This document shows positions 62,424 to 64,000 of a stretch of 64,000 bases of DNA, piece after piece. The notes beneath the pieces are model-generated. The model was not told where the DNA came from. It saw nothing but the letters and a program-made list of their open reading frames with translations, and did not search any database. The stretch lies in the NCBI RefSeq assembly GCF_001766835.1, contig NZ_LKEU01000031.1, positions 116,405 through 180,404 on the forward strand. Direction: 5' to 3'. Origin of the DNA: Acetobacterium wieringae. GTDB lineage: Bacteria > Bacillota > Clostridia > Eubacteriales > Eubacteriaceae. Made by a program: the position numbers and the translations under genes. Position 1 is the first letter of the stretch. Every line of letters starts with the position of its first letter.

Positions 62424-62435
62424 ATCGGTACCGAT
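62424..62435. promoter_or_regulatory. Perfect palindrome upstream of the split YeeE genes
   Basis: ATCGGTACCGAT, 77 bp before the start codon. A candidate operator for the LysR-type protein encoded in the same cluster; not proven. Confidence 0.35.
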
Positions 62436-62569
62436 TTTTAAACCCACTCCCGTTAAAATGTTATCATTATCTTACACTGAATCAGAAGTTTTTGCAATGT
62501 TTTACCGACACGGCTTAGCTGATACTGTTGCTATCATTACTTACTTTTGTTAAGATACTTCACAAATAA

Positions 62570-63559
62570 CTAATCAATCAGATCATTCTGAAATCGTGAC
62601 AGATGCTCATAGGGCAGAATCAGTCTGCCGCGGTAGAGCCCGCAGCCATCATTGATGAGCGAATTATCCATGGCTGAAAACATATTGACATCCAATTTTG
62701 CTAATTCCAGCTGCTGCAAGGTGATAACGCGTTCATAGGCATCATCAAAATAAATATTTTCGCCTTGGGGAATTGCCTCGCGTCGGGCGCGTTCACTTTC
62801 CTGTCGTTTTTCGTAACCGAGATGATTCGCCGGGCCAATCTCGGCAAAATCGTCCATTTCTTTGGTGCGGAGCTGTACTTCCACATAACAACGGGCAATG
62901 TTATCATAAAAGGTGATATGCAGTGACTGATAGCCCGTCGCCTCGGAATTTTCAATATAATCCCGATAGTATGGACTTGTATGCTCTTTTAACAATGGCG
63001 ATTTTTGCTGACCCGTTAACGTCGACAGTTCGGCGGTAAATCCCCGTTCCTCCATGAAACCAGGTAACTGATTGGCAACGTCATAGAGATATTTTATTTC
63101 TTCATCGGCGCCGATCTCGCCCGCTTTCAGATTACATTTCGGCAGCGAAATCACGATTCGGTAGGCAATCAGATCGCGAAAACAGTTTAAGGCGTTTTTG
63201 AGTTCCGGCAGCGACGGGTAATTGCCGTGATTAATATAATAATCGTAAATATATTCGACAATGTATCCGTTAAATTTTGCTTCCGCGCGGATCAGCGATT
63301 TAATGCGTCCCTTAAACGTAAATGCCAGAAAAGGATAATCATTGGCCATCAGTTTATAAAACTCCCGAATCCGCTGGGATTGGGAAGTCAGGAAATCGTT
63401 GTGTTGCAAAAGTTCCGCAATCTGCAGCAGAAAATTACAATGCAACAGCTCAATCTGGTTATTGGTTTCTTTGGCTGACTGTTTCAAATCTTCAGAATAG
63501 CGCTGTAAAATCTTTAGAACGGTATCGCCGGAGTATAGGTAATCATTAAGTTTTTTCAC
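62570..63559 (-). CDS. RelA/SpoT-domain protein
   Basis: 329 residues. A helical N-terminus (~100 residues) leads into a RelA/SpoT nucleotidyltransferase core: FTFKGRIKSLIRAEAKFNGY (residues ~80-100), DLIAYRIVI, the pyrophosphate-transfer motif TGYQSLHITF, and VEVQLRTKEMDDFAEIGPAN, then HLGY. The HD hydrolase and TGS/ACT domains of long RelA/SpoT are absent. It is longer than typical small alarmone synthetases (about 210-260 residues). It may make (p)ppGpp or a related nucleotide, or belong to a toxin-like branch; the sequence alone does not decide. The start is a GTG at 63559 with AAGGAAGG upstream. Confidence 0.83.
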   Translation of the reverse strand: MKKLNDYLYSGDTVLKILQRYSEDLKQSAKETNNQIELLHCNFLLQIAELLQHNDFLTSQSQRIREFYKLMANDYPFLAFTFKGRIKSLIRAEAKFNGYIVEYIYDYYINHGNYPSLPELKNALNCFRDLIAYRIVISLPKCNLKAGEIGADEEIKYLYDVANQLPGFMEERGFTAELSTLTGQQKSPLLKEHTSPYYRDYIENSEATGYQSLHITFYDNIARCYVEVQLRTKEMDDFAEIGPANHLGYEKRQESERARREAIPQGENIYFDDAYERVITLQQLELAKLDVNMFSAMDNSLINDGCGLYRGRLILPYEHLSRFQNDLID

Positions 63560-64000
63560 AGATGGGCCTTCCTTTCCTACTTGTAAGTTTGAGCTCGTAT
63601 TTCATTCTTTAAGTGCAGTGCTTATCTTATTGATTTCAGCAAATTATATATTCTATATGTTTTTTATTACTATTTTAACATATTCTTTATCTGATTTTCA
63701 TCAAATAAATCGTTTTCGCTACTCAAAACCATTTCATACAAAAAATACAAAAACCACCTCATCACAAGGCGGCTTTAATTGTATCAAAATTTGAGTTCTT
63801 ATTTGGTGGAGGTGATCCGTACCGGTTCGAGGTGACAATTTGCATTGAAGATTATCGTCATCATTAATATGTAACTCAAACTTCGCACATTAAAAACCCC
63901 CTAAACCATTGAAGCAAAGGGACTTTCCCTGAAAAATATACCATTCAAGCGCAGGGTTTCAGGCTATTATTTATCATAGCCGGTAAATGCTGAAGGAATT
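63560..64000. other. AT-rich right end of the window
   Basis: No gene is supported in 441 bp. It contains a minus-strand terminator (63744-63776) that presumably ends a gene lying beyond the window, and two similar 11-mers (ACCATTGAAGC at 63905 and ACCATTCAAGC at 63940) followed by AGGG-containing sequence. Confidence 0.45.
63744..63776 (-). terminator. Possible minus-strand terminator near the right edge
   Basis: On the minus strand AAGCCGCCT and AGGTGGTTT pair (with two G-U pairs) and are followed by TTGTATTTTTTG. Confidence 0.45.

Noticed and set aside
63799..63890. Short minus-strand frame ending near 63799 that could be the tail of a transposase
   Set aside because: An in-frame stop lies close upstream and I cannot match the residues to a known family.
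1..64000. Cyclic di-GMP riboswitch linked to the many GGDEF/EAL genes
   Set aside because: I looked in the intergenic regions for the GEMM-type core and found no convincing match; a covariance-model search would be decisive.

Overview
The window looks like chromosomal DNA of an anaerobic low-to-mid GC Firmicute. Nearly every start has a strong AGGAGG-type ribosome-binding site, rho-independent terminators are abundant, and several proteins resemble clostridial ones (a 4-hydroxybutyrate dehydrogenase-like enzyme, TIGR04076, YeeE/YedE transporters). An acetogen-like member of the Eubacteriaceae is my best guess; no rRNA or other marker gene confirms it, and I found no tRNA, rRNA or CRISPR array.

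Bases 1-31.9 kb are dominated by signalling. After the end of a cstA-type transporter come a V4R sensor / diguanylate cyclase / GGDEF-EAL operon, a marR-MATE efflux pair, a symporter with an unusual N-terminal domain, a Ca/Na antiporter, and a group IIC intron sitting directly behind a terminator hairpin. Then follow two paralogous HTH proteins and two paralogous EAL-HDOD proteins, a MORN-repeat protein, a very large chemoreceptor, a bacteriohemerythrin, and three further EAL genes. One of these EAL genes is a deletion relic and another carries an apparent one-base frameshift.

Bases 32.5-53.4 kb form a metabolic and transport region, almost all on the minus strand. There are two modules each made of an aminotransferase and an iron-type alcohol dehydrogenase (one also with an APC permease), an XRE-cupin regulator, a PucR-type regulator, a TauABC-like taurine transporter and a wecE-like sugar aminotransferase. 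A sulfur operon follows (tandem-rhodanese lipoprotein, YeeE, CoA-disulfide-reductase-like/rhodanese fusion). Together they suggest uptake of taurine or a similar omega-amino compound, transamination to a semialdehyde and reduction to the hydroxy acid (isethionate or 4-hydroxybutyrate), with sulfur handling next door. Many spacers here carry one of two related, roughly 105-142 bp, modular inverted-repeat elements. Both aminotransferase genes appear to be transcribed from promoters followed at once by a terminator-like hairpin.

Bases 53.5-64 kb hold a GT39-like glycosyltransferase, and an operon of GT2 glycosyltransferase, ATP-grasp enzyme and a second sulfonate-type ABC transporter. TusA, a LysR regulator, a two-gene (split) YeeE transporter and a RelA/SpoT-domain protein complete the window. 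Signs of gene decay are frequent: three genes have internal deletions (intron maturase, EAL gene, diaminopropionate ammonia-lyase) and one has a frameshift.
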